Assembly (NCBI GenBank): GCA_023101885.1
Contig: JALPQD010000214.1
Location: 372,001-436,000 of the forward strand
From: Typhlomys cinereus
Taxonomy: Eukaryota; Chordata; Mammalia; Rodentia; Platacanthomyidae
Length of the DNA stretch: 64,000 bases
Direction: 5' to 3'
The position numbers and the translations under genes were made by a program. Below, piece after piece: positions 22,608-36,338 of this stretch (positions are counted from its first letter, which is position 1; the number at the start of each line of letters is the position of its first letter). Under the pieces are notes generated by a model that did no database searches, was not told the origin of the DNA, and worked only from the letters and a program-made list of their open reading frames with translations.

Positions 22608-23454
22608 GTTCTCCATTCATTAGAATCTTATTGCCTTCAGTTAAATTTAATGAAGCTTTCGTCATAAAAATTATGCATATATTTGGAAAGAAATGTTTCT
22701 AAGTAATATTTTCAAGTGCCATTTATTGTTTTAATTTTCTTTTAGTTTATGCAATTAAATTCTCAACAGTATGATCTTTTCTAAAGCAATGAGTAGAATT
22801 TATTTCAATTGTAATAATCTTTTCTTGAAAAGTTTTTGAGTTGAGTAAACATTACATCAAATATTTTTGCTTCCCCTTCCTACAGAATGAAACAAAATGA
22901 GATGATTTTGATGATGGATGGCATTAGGAAAGGGACTCTTACTTAGGCTTCAGGGCTCTTTTCATATGGATACAGATACTAACTTGAGAATTGAGGACTG
23001 AGTTTGGGCAGAGGTTTGAAGAATTGGTAGTTGGGGTAAGCTGTGAGAAAGTTTATGGGAAATTATTTAATTGATGTAGGAAGACTCAGTCTTAAGTGGA
23101 TAGGATCATTCTCTGGTGGATAAAATGAAGAGTGCTGGTTCAATAGTTTGGTACTTTTGGGTGTATCTTGTCAGACTCAGACTGACAAGTGAGAAATTTT
23201 GCCTGTCTCTTAGCAATTTCTATAGATATGGTGTGGTCATTTCCCTTGTTTCCTAATGTTGGTATGATCTCTCCTGTCATGCGGAATTTGTGTAACTGTA
23301 AGTAAGAATAACACCTGTTGTTCCCTTAATTTGTTTGGTCATGAGTTAATCAGCAACATAAAGAGAATCTACAATAGTGCGTTAATAAATAAAAACCTAG
23401 TGTTCTTCCTCCACACTTAGCCTATATTTCTGTCATTAAAGGAAATATCTGATA
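22608..23454. other. AT-rich unassigned DNA
   Basis: No feature recognised. Confidence 0.45.
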
Positions 23455-23645
23455 GCTGATTAAAAATGAACCATTTATTTTGGCTCACAGTTTTGCAGGT
23501 TTCTATTCAGCATCTGTTGATTAAATTGATCAAACCAGGGAGCATACACATCTTATGAGAGTTAATGGTGTTGTCTGAACCAGTCCTCTCCACTCAGCTA
23601 GAATATAAAAGAGAGAAACAAGCCACTAGCATTCTACAATAACAG
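23455..23645 (-). repeat. decayed MaLR/URR1-like repeat
   Basis: CATTTATTTTGGCTCACAG and the following layout match the repeat type at 21258, but with strong decay. Confidence 0.4.
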
Positions 23646-24624
23646 TATTCTATATTATACCTGATGACTTTTAATCAGAGTAATCATACTTTTCTTCAAT
23701 GAGATGATAAGTAATTTAGTATTATAGGTAGTACATTTGTATTCAAATCACTAAGCATAGAGATGAATCATGAGAAATAAGGTATAGAATTAAAACAGCA
23801 TTCCTATGTTATTTGTTAGTTAATTTTGAAAAGTCTTCTTTGAAACTAAAACTTTACAACTATAAGGCTCAATGCCTACCTGAAATAATGGAAGTTAAAA
23901 CAGCAATTCTCAAAGCAATTTTCCTGTCTCTAATTGCAAAATAGAATAAAATATTATGCTTTTAATATGCATTAATAGCAATATTTTTTCTGCCTTCTGA
24001 CTCATTGATGGTACTAATGAAATGCAGAGAAACTCTTTTCCTAAAATGTTCAAATGTTTAATGGGATCCAAGATCTTTTTTATAATGTCTCTGTAATAGA
24101 TACAAGACTTTGCCTGAGGGTATTCTCTGAAAAATGAGAAACATTAAAACAGTATAAGGAAAAAAGGATCTTCTCTCTCAGCCTGTCTGTATTCATACTT
24201 AAAGAGTGTTTGAAAGCAAGTTCATTATTTTCATCTGTAATCAGTGTACTTTTAAAGATTCAGCACTGCTGAATAAAACACAGATTTAAAGTTCATGTTA
24301 ATGTAAGAAATCTACATTTTCTAATGGAAATATAAAATGAGTCCTCTGAAAAGAGGCCAAGACACCCTTCTCACTGCTACATTGAGTTTAAGCCTGTGGC
24401 TCCTAACCTCTTTCATATCATGGTTTTAAGTAAAGATGCATGAGGTTTCAACCCACTCATTAATCCTCGGTTCTGTGTAAATTTAGGATTCCAATATAAA
24501 TTGCTCTCAATGAGGCTTTCCTCTTACTGGGCTTAAATGCCTTTTTTTAATGCCATATAAATTTTTCCCATTCTGTTTAAATTTATTGGAAATATTCTAA
24601 TTACATTATATTTCATGGTTTTGT
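23646..24624. other. AT-rich unassigned DNA
   Basis: No feature recognised. Confidence 0.45.
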
Positions 24625-24640
24625 AGAAGCTAGATTTCTT

Positions 24641-24799
24641 TTTTTTTTTTTTTATTTCCACCCATGCAAACTTAACAGGTACACCGGTCCTCTCCCTCCC
24701 TCCAACCTCCCATGACCCTATGTCCCCATCCCCTCTCCCCTCCCTCCCTGTCCCCCGGTGCCTCCCCCTCCCATCCCCGGAGCATCCTTTAATGTCCAT
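24641..24799 (-). mobile_element. 5'-truncated L1 3' end (about 159 bp)
   Basis: A poly(T) run, then ATGCAAACTTAACAGGTACACC and the C/T-rich tract, matching the 3' end of the 2529 L1. The flanks 24625-24640 and 24800-24815 are a 16-bp duplication with two mismatches. Confidence 0.88.
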
Positions 24800-24815
24800 A
24801 GAAGTTGGATTTCTT

Positions 24816-25330
24816 TGAGAATGCTTTGTGGTAAAGTTAGTAAGATTTTGTTATGCAGTCTTCATTATTGACTTATGGTGAGGTGCAAGATGAATCTGAG
24901 TAGGGCTGAGAAATCTCTAGATATTCTCTGTACTACTTCATTTGGCCTAAAAGTCAGGATTTCACTCCTTTGCCATCGGGACCTCTGTCTGTTGTGGGTT
25001 TTTTTTTTTTTTTTTCTTCTTCTCTGTTCTGTTTTTCATTTATATCATAGCTTCATCACTAAAATTTGACTTCTGATACACACTGCTATCCCTTCCTCCA
25101 GATCTCACTAATAGTTTTCCTGTTTATGGCATATAAATATGGCACATATTTCTGATTTCTTTCTGATTCCTATTTAAATTCTAGAGATTTCCTTTTATTT
25201 TTTTTTTTCTTCAACCTCAGGTACTTCTTTTACAGAATTTAGGATTAGATAGTATATCTCCACATATTTTTTTTGACCTTACCTATATTTCCAAATCATT
25301 GCTCCCCTTTTCCATATTTTGTTTTTTTCT
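24816..25330. other. AT-rich unassigned DNA
   Basis: T-rich runs only. Confidence 0.4.
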
Positions 25331-25404
25331 GTTTTGTTCTCAATTCTGGGATTGAACCCAAAACATCAAATACACTAAGCAGGACTTAAATCACTGACCT
25401 ATAT
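25331..25404 (-). repeat. ID-like SINE remnant
   Basis: GGGATTGAACCCAAAACATC, then CACTAAGCAGGAC and TCACTGACCTATAT follow the order of a reversed tRNA-Ala-derived ID element. Confidence 0.45.
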
Positions 25405-25456
25405 ATAAAATTCTGTTAATTTAACCAAAGATTTAGAAATATTTTTATTTTTTTGA

Positions 25457-25735
25457 GGGGGTGGAGAGGTGGCTCAGGGGTTAAGGCTCTGCCTTGCAGG
25501 CAGAAGGTCCAGAGTTCGGATCCTAGACCCACGTATAGACGCCAGGCGGAAGCGGGGCTGCCTGCGTTTCTGGTCCTGGTAGGGCGGAGCTTGTGAATCC
25601 CAGGTCAGAGTAAACAAGGAGGTGGAGGCGGTCCATGGTGGTTCCCAAATTCTCCTGTAGTTCTGCACATACACACATGCGCACACACATACATGCACAA
25701 TTGAATAAATAATAAATAATAAAAAAATTTAAAAA
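25457..25735 (+). mobile_element. B2-like SINE with (CA)n tail, best-preserved copy
   Basis: The only forward-strand copy, with perfect 22-bp target duplications at 25435-25456 and 25736-25757. The tRNA-derived head carries a Pol III A box (TGGCTCAGGGG, 25470-25480) and a B box (GTTCGGATC, 25514-25522). Next comes a body of about 120 bp rich in GC, then a CA/CATA tail, TTGAATAAATAAT and an A-rich end. The head resembles B2-superfamily SINEs; the body is unlike mouse B2. It would be copied by L1 machinery. Confidence 0.93.
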
Positions 25736-25757
25736 AGAAATATTTTTATTTTTTTGA

Positions 25758-26264
25758 AATGACACTAAAGTTCTAAAATTCCTTATGTTAGATAATGGCA
25801 AAAGGAAAAGTATTGTTTGACTGTCTACAACATTTGTTCATATTTTTCCTATTATTTTTAATATTTTTGAACCTGTGTATCCAGGAGAAAGAGAGTTCTA
25901 AGCACACGATATACTGACCTACAACACTGGACACTCTTTTTAAGATTTGTTTGGTTATAAAATCTTTGTGGATTATGTTTCTTGTGTTCCAGTCTTAGTT
26001 GTTTTGAAATAGTGAATATTTCTCTGAAGTGATACAAAAAATTTAGTATATTTTCCTCTACTAGCAAAAAATTAATAATATATAAATTTCATGAAAATCT
26101 TTTAGAAAAATGTCTCCAGTATTATGTCACATTTTAAAATTCCTAAAGAATCTTGAACCTGTCTTTCAGCACTATAGTTATCTTCACTGATTCCAAAACA
26201 CAATTACCGACAAATGTGGCAAATAGAAACATTTTTCACAAACACCCAGTTTGTGGCATGTTGC
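25758..26264. other. AT-rich unassigned DNA
   Basis: No feature recognised. Confidence 0.4.
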
Positions 26265-26960
26265 CGCTGAAATGTTACCCTGTTAACTAAGCTTGACAAT
26301 TTGGAGGACTGCAAGCAGGAGGCTTCCTACAATACCTTGCAAGATGATAAATCAGGGCAGATGCTGTTCCATAGACACTGGCAGGAAGCAGAAGGCTCCA
26401 GATCACAGACCAGACAGTGGATCCCTCTCAGCCATGCCACCAGGCAGGCTTTTCTGAAAGACAAATTCGACCTGGCAGCATGAAGGACCAAGGGAGGTTC
26501 GCTCATACAAATCACAGAGAGGAAGCCTAAACTGTGGAAATTCACTTCTTATGCAAGAAACAGGAAACAACCTCAGTTTTTGAGTGGAGAGAGACAGGCA
26601 TAATGCTTTTGCTTTTAACTTAATTTATGTGGTTCATTTTTAAAATTATCAAGTGATTAATAATCCTAAGAAGCAGTACTGGGGAAAACACAACCATGCT
26701 CCTTTCTGCTGTCTAGATTTTACAGATGAAACCAAGATGGCGAGTATCTAAAAAATCTCTGGATTCTACAAATTTATTACACTGAGCAAAAGGAAGGAAA
26801 CTGAAGAGGAGAGCCCAGGCATGTGGAGATCTGCCTCGGTGCCCTTGTGCTGGTCACAATCACAGATATCAAAGAAGCCTAGTCTCATTGTACACCTGCT
26901 CTGGAATGAAGGGAGGAGACAGTTCACTTCCCTTTAAAATGAAGCTATGTAGGAATACAG
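26265..26960. other. complex non-repetitive segment, unassigned
   Basis: Higher complexity than its flanks (for example CTTCCTACAATACCTTGC and CCATGCCACCAGGCAGG). No repeat family or exon fits. It could be a decayed element or a conserved non-coding block. Confidence 0.25.
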
Positions 26961-29339
26961 GTTGTGCAAGGTAACTTCTCAACAGCTACATTTGTTTATA
27001 TATTGTTTATAAATTGTCCATCTATATTTTGCAAACACACATATTACATTATTGAAAAAACCTTTAGAAAAATTAAAGTCATTTCCATATTCCACAAAGT
27101 GTCACCATCACTCAATGTTAAATATACTAATAATAATAGAAATAGAAATATTTTTATTTTCTCAATATATTGACTTCTCCAATTTTATTTCATGTATAAA
27201 ACTCATAAAAATATAGTCATGGATTTTATTTAAATAAGACAAAAATTACTGCACTGTTTAGGTTGGACCCAATGGTATTATCAATTTTAAAGAATCCAGC
27301 ATTTTCTTTTATTTTTTTGTTTAAACACCCATTTTTTGAAGAATTTCTGTCATTTTCTGAATGTTTCTGTGAATATGATCCTAGGACTCTTTGGACATCC
27401 TTTTTGTTTTGCTGGAAATCTCCTTCATTTTCTCAGAGATTGCATTCTCTAGGACTTAAAGGATAAGGTTACTCTTTTATAAACTAATATTTTTGCATAT
27501 TTGTATACTCCATAATCTTTGGCACCATCAGGAAAATGGAGTGAAGATAACATTTGAACTTAATATTGTCTACTCATGTTTTGTTTACTAGCAATCCTAC
27601 TAATATAAATTTTAAAAGAATAGGTATGACTTGTATTTTGCAAACCTTGGATAATAGCCTAGTGACTACACAGTCAATTCTGGAGGTAGAAAATGTTCCT
27701 GGGTATAAAAATGTGAAATTATAACTATGTGAGTTGGAAAAGTTTTTTTCTGTTTTCTGTTGGATTTCATACATGATTTCTTGGAAGCACAGAAAAACAA
27801 TGCAATCATAACATGTGTGATATGTCCAGTTTAAAACTATGCACACTGAGGATGTCTGTGAGCCACTGCAAATTTTCATTCATCTTGTTTAACTTGGATC
27901 AAAAGAAATAAACAGAAGCTGGAGTTCTGCTTCACCAGATTGGACATGATGAAGAACGATTCTCAGTCCAACCTGGTTGCTTTATTTAGGGCATCTCCTC
28001 CATGAAAGATGATTTTCATTTTCACAGTAAGCATGTCTGAAGCTAGGCCGCAGAATCTGAAGTTAGGTAGAGGAGTTATTGTCTTCTTTCACTTACCATA
28101 TTAGAGAGTAATCTTGACAGTTGGCTAGATGTTATCAGATAAAGAGGAATTCAAGCATCTGATAAAAATTGTAATAGAAAAATTCAATCAGTCATTGTCA
28201 AAATTAATGTTGCTTTGTAAACTCTTTATAGTCAAAACCTCCAACTCAGATGCCAATATTTCCCTTCAAAAATTCGTTTTTCACTTGGAGCAAACCTGTT
28301 TGTATTCTGTCTGCCTTTCTTACAATTCTTATTTAGGACATTGTATTTTCATTTTGCATTTGCTTTGTGGCTATCTTCTGTGATGATTTATAGAGTCTTC
28401 ATTCTGTGCTAGTAGATTGTTCACTCTAGTAATATATTTCAGTTCTAGCAATGGTATGTTTGACTGCTATCAAAATACACAGGTGTTTTTGTATAATTCA
28501 CCCATTCTGTCTCCAATATTGACTTACGAGATTTATGTAGTCCGAATCTTTTTCTATTCATCTTTCTCAGTGCTTCCTGAGCTTACTATCTGAATATATT
28601 GTGCTTAATATGCTTGCAGAATAAATGAATGAATGTTTCAAATATTAGACCTTTGTTTTATTTGTTGCTTATATAATGTAATAGAAGAAGTATAAGTACT
28701 ATTAAATTAAGGTTGATTGCTACATTCTTATCTGATCAATCTGATAGATGAGGTCTCAGTTTGGAAAAGATGGATTCAAAGAGGCATCTTTTGGAAAAAA
28801 GACATGACATTATTTGAAATAAATAAGAGAAATAAGTAAAATATGGGAATTGTCAGGCTTTAGTATTTCGCCCAGTTTGGTGCCTAAAGCCTCCTCCCTG
28901 GGGAATGTCACAGTAATGCCCATGGGCAGTAATGCTAGGAATTCCTTCCTAGGTAATTTAAGTTTTGCCTCTGGCAGAAGAATTCTTCTGAGAATTAGGT
29001 GTAACTCCTTCCTGTTCTTAGGTTTTTTGGGACTAGCTTCCTGCTCTCTGAACTAGAGAAAAAGCTTGCTTTTAACTTTAAATCAAATTGTAACTAGAGA
29101 TTTTATGTCTAGTCACATAGAGTAAGTAAACTTGTTAGCCAGAATGTATACACTCATTTTAAAGAAATTAGAGAGCAACTTCAAGAATCTTAAAACATTG
29201 GTGGGTAAAATTCCCACCTATGAACTAACTCAGAAGTTCTATACGTATGAGACTATGCCATGTGTTCACTAGAACTTAAAAAGAATGTTTAATCCCTCTT
29301 TGATTGTAATTTATGCTTTCATAGGAGGAATTGTTCTTT
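26961..29339. other. AT-rich unassigned DNA
   Basis: No exon or repeat with good support. TTGCAGAATAAATGAATGAATG near 28615 is weakly like an L2 3' end. Confidence 0.45.
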
Positions 29340-29800
29340 TAATAATTGTATTGCTTAAGCACATCTCTCAGCAGCACTCCCTCAACAAGACCACACTACA
29401 GATGCTTATGGCCCTTGAATATCCAAGCCATGGCCCCCCCTAGACATGTGGCTCAAGTTTGGATTGCAGAGATTTGTGAGGCCTTGGTCTAATCTACTAT
29501 CCAAATATCCTGACATGCCTTTCAGAGAGGTCCTTCCAAGGCCAGTAGTCAATGATGGGAAGATCCTGTGAGGCAGGACAACCTAAGAGAGGCATGGTCC
29601 ATTATGCTGGATCCCCCTTTGAGGTGGGGTCAACAAGGATGTCTCAAAGGATGGATATGTAGGAGGAACAGACCTGCTAGAACCTGCTGCCATGCCTCGT
29701 GATGATGTCAACCTACTTGACTGAGAGGACCAACTTGGACAGGATGAATTCTGAAAGACTGAATATCCTATATGATAAGGAGATTTGTTACACTATGTTA
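29340..29800 (+). mobile_element. decayed ERV 3' region and LTR, relative of the 10783 LTR
   Basis: An LTR-like start TGTAGGAGGAACAGACC at 29658 matches the start of the 10783 LTR (TGTAGGGAGGAACGGAC). The stretch 29700-29760 (GATGTCAACCTACTTGACTG, then GAGAGGACCAA and GGACAGGATGAA) matches 10922-10970. The part between is deleted. The 29340-29657 stretch lies where internal sequence would be and may be its 3' end, but no coding trace is clear. Confidence 0.5.
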
Positions 29801-30554
29801 TGCTGGAGACAAAAATGAAGGAAAATGGTCAGGTAGATTATCATTTCATATAATCAGAGGAATCAAGTGCCCAAGTGATTTACACAATGTAAACTCAGAA
29901 TGAGAATTTCTGGTGCTATGTGGTCAGAGCAAGCTTAGTGAATAATCCTATTTATTTTGATTGCATGACCTTTTTTAATACAAAATTTAGAGAGATCCCA
30001 ATTAATGTGACATCTATTATGATTCTGTGTTAATTTGATGACAAAGGAAAAAGACAAAAAGAAATTTCATATCACAGTTTTACAAAGTGAAAATGTAATT
30101 TATTTCTCGACACAGGACTCTCATTTTTTCTGCTTCTTCTTCAATTTGTAATTCTATTTTCTGGTGGCACATTAATATGTAAACTAATTATGAATATGTA
30201 AATTTCTGCATGTATAGATGGCAACATTAATAGAGAGTGGTTTATAACTATTCAACTGTCACATTAGTGACATGATGACTATTTCATAAATTTTTATTAA
30301 TTTAGCATTTTAATATAATGGTCGGGTTGTATCCTTTTCTCTAAAAATGAGTATCTGTGTGTGTTGAATTGGAAATACATTTTCTATGATCAACTTAAGA
30401 GAAGATCATTATAGTTGTCCCTAAACCAATATGACTCTGTTTACAAAGAAACAAACAAAAAGGGGAAGATTTGAATCTAGGCCAATACACAGACATGGAA
30501 AATACTATGTGAAGCTGTAGGCATGGACCAGAGTAAACATCTAAAGACTAGGCA
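29801..30554. other. AT-rich unassigned DNA
   Basis: No feature recognised. Confidence 0.45.
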
Positions 30555-30785
30555 TCTAGGACTCAGTGGGTAAAAGCAATTTTTGTGCAAAATTGATGAT
30601 CTGAGTTTTATCCTGGGAACCAACTTGTTGTGTAGGAAAGAACTGAATTCCCAGGGAAGTCTTCTGACCTTCACATGTGTTCTGTGACATACCCTTGGAC
30701 TCTCCCACTCCTAAGAACTCTCACCTACTGATCTGCCACTCCTCACAATAAATAAAGGAATAAATAAATTATAAAAGCAAGAAAC
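30555..30785 (+). repeat. B3 SINE, diverged
   Basis: A tRNA-like head (CAGTGGGTAAAAGCAA, then GATCTGAGTTTTATCC), the B3 body with GAATTCCCAGGGAAGTCTTC and TGACCTTCACATGTGTTCTG, and a tail AATAAATAAAGGAATAAA. Both Pol III boxes are decayed. Confidence 0.72.
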
Positions 30786-31844
30786 CAAAAGGCAGAATGT
30801 GTTCCCAGAAAGAAGGAATCAAGAATGGTTAAACCTTGATTTCAAATTTTTGCTCAACACAGTGAGAGAGTAACTTCCTTTGTTAAGCAGCCAATGTGTT
30901 GGGTTGAGCTCTAAATGTCCCAATATGCCCTCCCACAGAAGGAGGGCCTGCCTTTAGCTTCAGCAGCTTTGTCTCACCTCAAGAATCCTTGGTATCTATA
31001 TTTCTGAAGCAATATGCATCTAACTTGTAGCTCTGTGGGAATTAGCACAATACATCTCCCCTAAATAGAGATACACAAACACACATTCCTCAAGGAACTG
31101 AAACTGGATGAAGTATGAGGTATTAATACAAATAAATGAGCATATAATTACTACTTACTTCAGATATGGCCTCCCTAAAAACATTTTTGTTTCCTTTTTT
31201 CTCATATGATATATTTTTACTTTCTTTCTTGCTGCTGTGATATCCACTCTTTCTATCCTGAGCAAACTAAATCAAAGCAATTTTAGGGCATTTAAAAAGA
31301 ATGCCCCTCTTGTGACTCAGTTTTCTTAGGCTTAGTGTTTGATATATTTATTTTTAAATTCCATTATGATTTCTTGGTGAACAAGAAAAAACACCATTGG
31401 ATATATATTTTCATTTTTCTTGTTGTATACTTTCAGTGATTTAATGCAGAAATACACTAACACATATTCTTTGAAACTCAAGCTTTCATATTTTGTAACT
31501 AAAATAGTTTAAAGCACTCACTGTAGTGTCTTTGTGTTACCTATTCACATTATTTCTCTGTTTCTTCCTCACTCTCCAATATTGACTCAGTTGGCCTTTT
31601 TGGAGTTCAATTGATTCTTCTGCCCTCCTTCTGTCAGAGTGTCAGAGTATTTTTCCAAGAAGAGTGATTGCTTCTGTGGTTTTTGCTCTTTGCACAAAAT
31701 CATGAAGGCTGGTTGATAGGCCTACTGTGTTCATCTCTCCACACAGCCTCTATTACATACTTCATACAATGTGTGAGTAGAAGAAGCATTCAATACACAA
31801 ATAAACACATGAATGAGGATAGCACAATATGAAGGACATTGGAA
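30786..31844. other. AT-rich unassigned DNA
   Basis: No exon recognised. The stretch 31740-31815 is weakly like an L2 3' end. Confidence 0.4.
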
Positions 31845-32065
31845 GAACAAGCTCTTGGGTCAAATCTATACACAACTTCTGCTTTGATGGGATACAAGAT
31901 GTAACATTTCCTCATAATCGGTTTGTTCAACTATCAAATAAGAATATTCATTCATCCTTACAGATTATTACTAGCATTAAAATTATAAACATACTTATAT
32001 TAATATGTATATATGGAGTGATCACATAGTATCAGACATGCAATAGATAAGAATACTCAATACGT
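31845..32065 (+). repeat. MIR-like ancient SINE
   Basis: TTTGTTCAACTATCAAATAAGAATATT and the run into ATTACTAGCATTAAA follow the order of MIR (TCAGTTTCCTCATCTGTAAA type, then a block leading to GATTAAA), with many changes. Confidence 0.45.
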
Positions 32066-32869
32066 TTGCAAATATTCATTAATAATAGCATTATAGAGAT
32101 GACCTGTAACTCAGTTTGTATTTACATTTACTCAGAGTATGCTGCAAATACATTTACAATGAAATGTAGAAACTATCCAAGATTTTTGAACCAATACTTT
32201 GAGTTCTCATAGTTCTGTTTGAAAAGAAAACGAGTTTTCTCATAACCCTGACCATGTCTATGCTTTTCAATAGATCTGATATTTAGAATCACAAAATTAC
32301 AATAAAATCTTTTCTGAAACAGTTGAAAACTGTATCTTCCCTCCTCCCTGAATACTACAAAACATATCCATAATTCTCCTGATGTAACATGTGATGATTC
32401 CTCCAGGCATAAATCTGCTCTTTTATGATCTTTTAGAAAACATAACAATACAAAACAGCATAAAAATATAAGCTAGAATATTCCATGAAATTCATCTAAG
32501 ATTTATTTTAAAACAAATCAAATTAGTTTAATTAAAAGTAAAATGAAACATGAATTTAACTAAGTGTAGAAGTAAAAAGTTTTAAGTTTTGACAATTTAA
32601 GTCCAATAATTTATAATGATGACAATTAATTTTAATCAAATTAGTAGACGCTAGTCAAATGAACATTGATTATATATTATAAATTAATTTAAAATCATAT
32701 AATAAACAAATTGAGGTGGTTAAAAACATTTGATGAAAAATAATTCGCAATGATTTGAACTAAAATTTTAGGAAGCATTTCATTAATCTAGGCAAAGGGT
32801 TAGTAATAAGGCAATCACATCATATATGAATTAATAAAAAAATGCTATTTACACACACCAATTCTATTC
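32066..32869. other. very AT-rich unassigned DNA
   Basis: No feature recognised. Confidence 0.4.
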
Positions 32870-33125
32870 ATTCTTGTTAAGGAAGAAAATCCTGACATTT
32901 ATAGTAATTCTAGAAGAGATTATCCTAAGTTAAATGAGGATGTCAAAGAAAGACAAATATTGTATGATCTTTTAAAAGAGAAATCTACAATGTTGAATTC
33001 ATGCATTCAGAATAAAACTTCTGTTGCCAAGGATAGATGTTAGAAAATAATCGTAACGTATTAGTCAAAACTTACAAAACTTCAGGTGTGCAGGTGAATT
33101 AGTTCTTGACTTTTAAAGCACAGTC
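32870..33125 (+). repeat. ancient L1 3' end (L1M-like)
   Basis: GAAAGACAAATATTGTATGATC followed by AGAATAAAACTTCTGTTGCCAAGG is the order seen after the ORF2 stop of ancient L1s. The rest is decayed. Confidence 0.55.
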
Positions 33126-34440
33126 TCATTATTTGTTTCATAAATCATCTTTTATTTTGTACAGATCTTACATGTTCTCATTACACCAATAGAGTAAATA
33201 AAAAGCAAAGCAAAACAACAAAAGAAGTGAAAAATATTTGGGCGATATTATTAACATAGTAGTAGTAATAATAACATTACCAAATCACAAGGAGCACGGA
33301 GAACACTTTTACTACATAATTTCATTTGTTATTCATGCATCAGTAAAGCTGGTGTTGAAAGGAAAGGGAAATAGTAAATGTCACACTTAATGAAACATGA
33401 AAACTTTCTCTCTGAGGTCAGAAAGGACACGAGAATTCTCAATAATTCTGCACCATTTTCAACATGCACTGTGCTTCCTAGTCAGTAAACTAATGAATTA
33501 GAAAAGAAATAGAAAATGAATATATAGGAAAGCAATGAATATTAGTCAAGAAGTTTCAAATATATAAAAAATTTAAAAACGAATTTGAAACAAATTATTA
33601 TAATCAAAATAGAAATGTATTGGTTTTGATATGCAAAAATACAACTTTTTACAATGTTAGCAAAATAGGTTATAACTGAAAATATAGAAATATTTCATGG
33701 TTCATACCATAAGATACTAATTATCTCAATCAGGACAAGGTACACTATCCCTCTGCTAAAAATATAAGAATGGTGTTCTCAAACTGTTGGTGTTGGTGCT
33801 AGGAAGATAAATTCCTTCAGTGAGTTTGCTTGTCTACTAAATTTCCTTAAATGTGTTTGAAGAAGGCTGAGTCTCTGGTTCTTAGCTTGTCTTCAGTTAG
33901 TGGCTAGACAGTACTTCTTTAAAGGCTAAAGCTTCAGAAACAAGCAAATAAAATATCTTTTTAAGTCTTTACCAATGACTACATTGGGCAACCAGGTTTT
34001 GGTGATCATTGTCATTAATCAAGTTTTCTAGTATTTTTAAATCTTTTTCTATGCCATGTGTATGGCTTTATACTCTATATACTCAGGATCTTTTGAATGT
34101 CTAAAGTTCCAAAGATACTTTATCTTATGTTTTTCTCTTAGATTTATGTATACTTTTATAAGTTTCTGTCATAAACTTTTGCCCCAGCATGTTCTTCTTT
34201 TTCTGGCTTAGTTACAAAATAGGTAAAAGAAACAAGCTCCTTGAGTCCTCTAAGCCTCCTCTAGGCATGTTAGAAAAGAAAGATGTCATGGCTTTGGAGA
34301 AATGTATTCTCACTGACTAAGACACCCCACTGGGATCTCTGGATGTTCTCTTTGAGACTGTCACTGAGTAGGTATTATACAGACAAATAAAAATAAGTTT
34401 TTCCTGTCATTTCCATCTTTCAAATTCAGATGCAATTAGT
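33126..34440. other. AT-rich unassigned DNA
   Basis: No feature recognised. Confidence 0.45.
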
Positions 34441-34500
34441 TGTCATGACTGAGTGGCAAGCACAAGCCTTACGTTCTATCCCCAGCACTGAAAATAAAAT
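34441..34500 (+). repeat. ID-like SINE fragment
   Basis: GACTGAGTGGCAAGCACAAG, then TTCTATCCCCAGCACTGAAA, then an A-rich end: the second half of an ID element. Confidence 0.55.
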
Positions 34501-36338
34501 TCCTGTGATTTGATGATGTTATTTGTTCCATTTAGTATATATATCTCTTCATTCAAAGACTTGAGAATGTAGAATGTAAGGATCCCAAGAAACGAGCATG
34601 TACTACTATTTGCATCCTTCATTGCAGCCATCACATAAATACAGGTTTCACCTCAAAGAGAATGAGATGGTTTATTCTGGAGCTGAATATGAGTGACCAT
34701 GCCTGGCTGGGAACATGGATTCTTCCCCTGGACATTTTATACTAAGAAAATCACACACTATGTGGACTTCCTTTAATTTAGCACAATATTTTCAAGTTTA
34801 GTCTATGTATGTAACATTACTTTTTATTAGAAAATAACACTTATTTGTACATATCTATTTTGTCTATCCATAAGTTAGTAAATAGACAATCAATATTATT
34901 GATTATTGTCTTTGTAAATAATATTTGCTGTCTTACTTGCAAAGAAAATAGAGTAAAATATTAATTCCCATCAGGTGCAGAATGGCTGGAAGTTTCCTTT
35001 TTCACCACATTTCTAGTTTTTTAATACTGGCAAATATATAGCTAATTATTTTTTGCCTATGCAACTTGTTCAATTAATTTCTCTTAGTGTTTCAATTGGT
35101 ATTGTTGATAATTTTTCTACCTACTACCTATTCCATAGTCTCAGTAAATTATAACACAGTATGTTGAGAAAATGGGAAATTGTTTTAGAAAGAGCATAAA
35201 TTCAACATCTAACTGTTGTGGTTCTTAAAACTGCCTAATATTTTGATATTACTTGCTTAAACAAAGTCATGAAATCTCTTACTACAAAACAATAATGACA
35301 GGACAAAATGTCACATAACAAGCCAATTTATTTCAAGCTATTATTAATGACACTATTAGACACTCTAAGGACATTTTAACTAAAAATTGAATGAAGGCAT
35401 TTTGCATTCATGGTACAGAGCTCAGATCTTGTGTAGTTGGCAGTATCTTAAGATTGTGTCCAGTTGACAATCATTTAGACCCAAATCACAGACGTGATCT
35501 AGAGTCCTGAAATCAGGTCTATTTCTATATTTTCTGTCAGTTACATATATTTCACATACATTTTGAATTCACCAAATTCACCTTTCTGACAAAGTTCAAT
35601 AACTGAATCAGGCAAGTCTAGATAATATGTATGCCTTTTATAACTATTGCAATGCATTTCCTTCGAGAGAATGAGATGTTCCAGGGAGTCATTTGTGAGG
35701 AGTGTGACTTGGAAGTCAGCATCAGTTTAACTATTTGGGTAGGAGAAAGTAAGAAAGCAGAGGAGAAATTGCATCTTCCTGATGGCATACAGATACACTA
35801 AATGTGAAAAGCTACTCTAAACACTTAATAATATTGATCTTTCCCCAAGGGTTTCTTTGTAGTTGACTTAATTAGTGCTTATTAACCATTCTCCACCAAA
35901 TACTTGTCTAATACCTTAAAAGTCTACTTCAGCAGCTTATAGAACTAAGAAATCTGTCTCATGCATGCCAAAGTGGAGCAACTCTACTCATAGCTACCAA
36001 TCTCATGTTCAAGCCCTGCTGAAAGTGAAAGAATCATAGATAAACAGCTTTGTTCATCTAAATTTAAACAAATCACCTAACAGTTTTTACTAACTGAATT
36101 TAAAAGCTGCAAACTTGTATAGGTTCAGTCTTGAATACCCTTTTTGAGAGGATACAAAATAATTTAATGTGTATTTTGCATTTTAAATATTGAATCATAA
36201 ACCAGAAATAAGATACATTTGGTAAATAACTTGCATACAGACAAAGATGAGATTTTTTTTCTTTTCAGATAAAAAAATGAGTCATTAGGAAAATCTTTGC
36301 TTAGACATTTAATTTTAAAATAATTTTTGTATGGTTGT
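34501..36338. other. AT-rich unassigned DNA
   Basis: No feature recognised. Confidence 0.45.

Noticed and set aside
22268..22667. Overlapping frames up to 112 codons in the GC-rich LTR
   Set aside because: GC-rich sequence has few stops by chance. There is no retroviral domain and the polyadenylation signal lies within.
25457..25530. tRNA gene
   Set aside because: It carries A and B boxes but is the head of a SINE with a SINE body, tail and target duplications. It does not fold as a complete tRNA.
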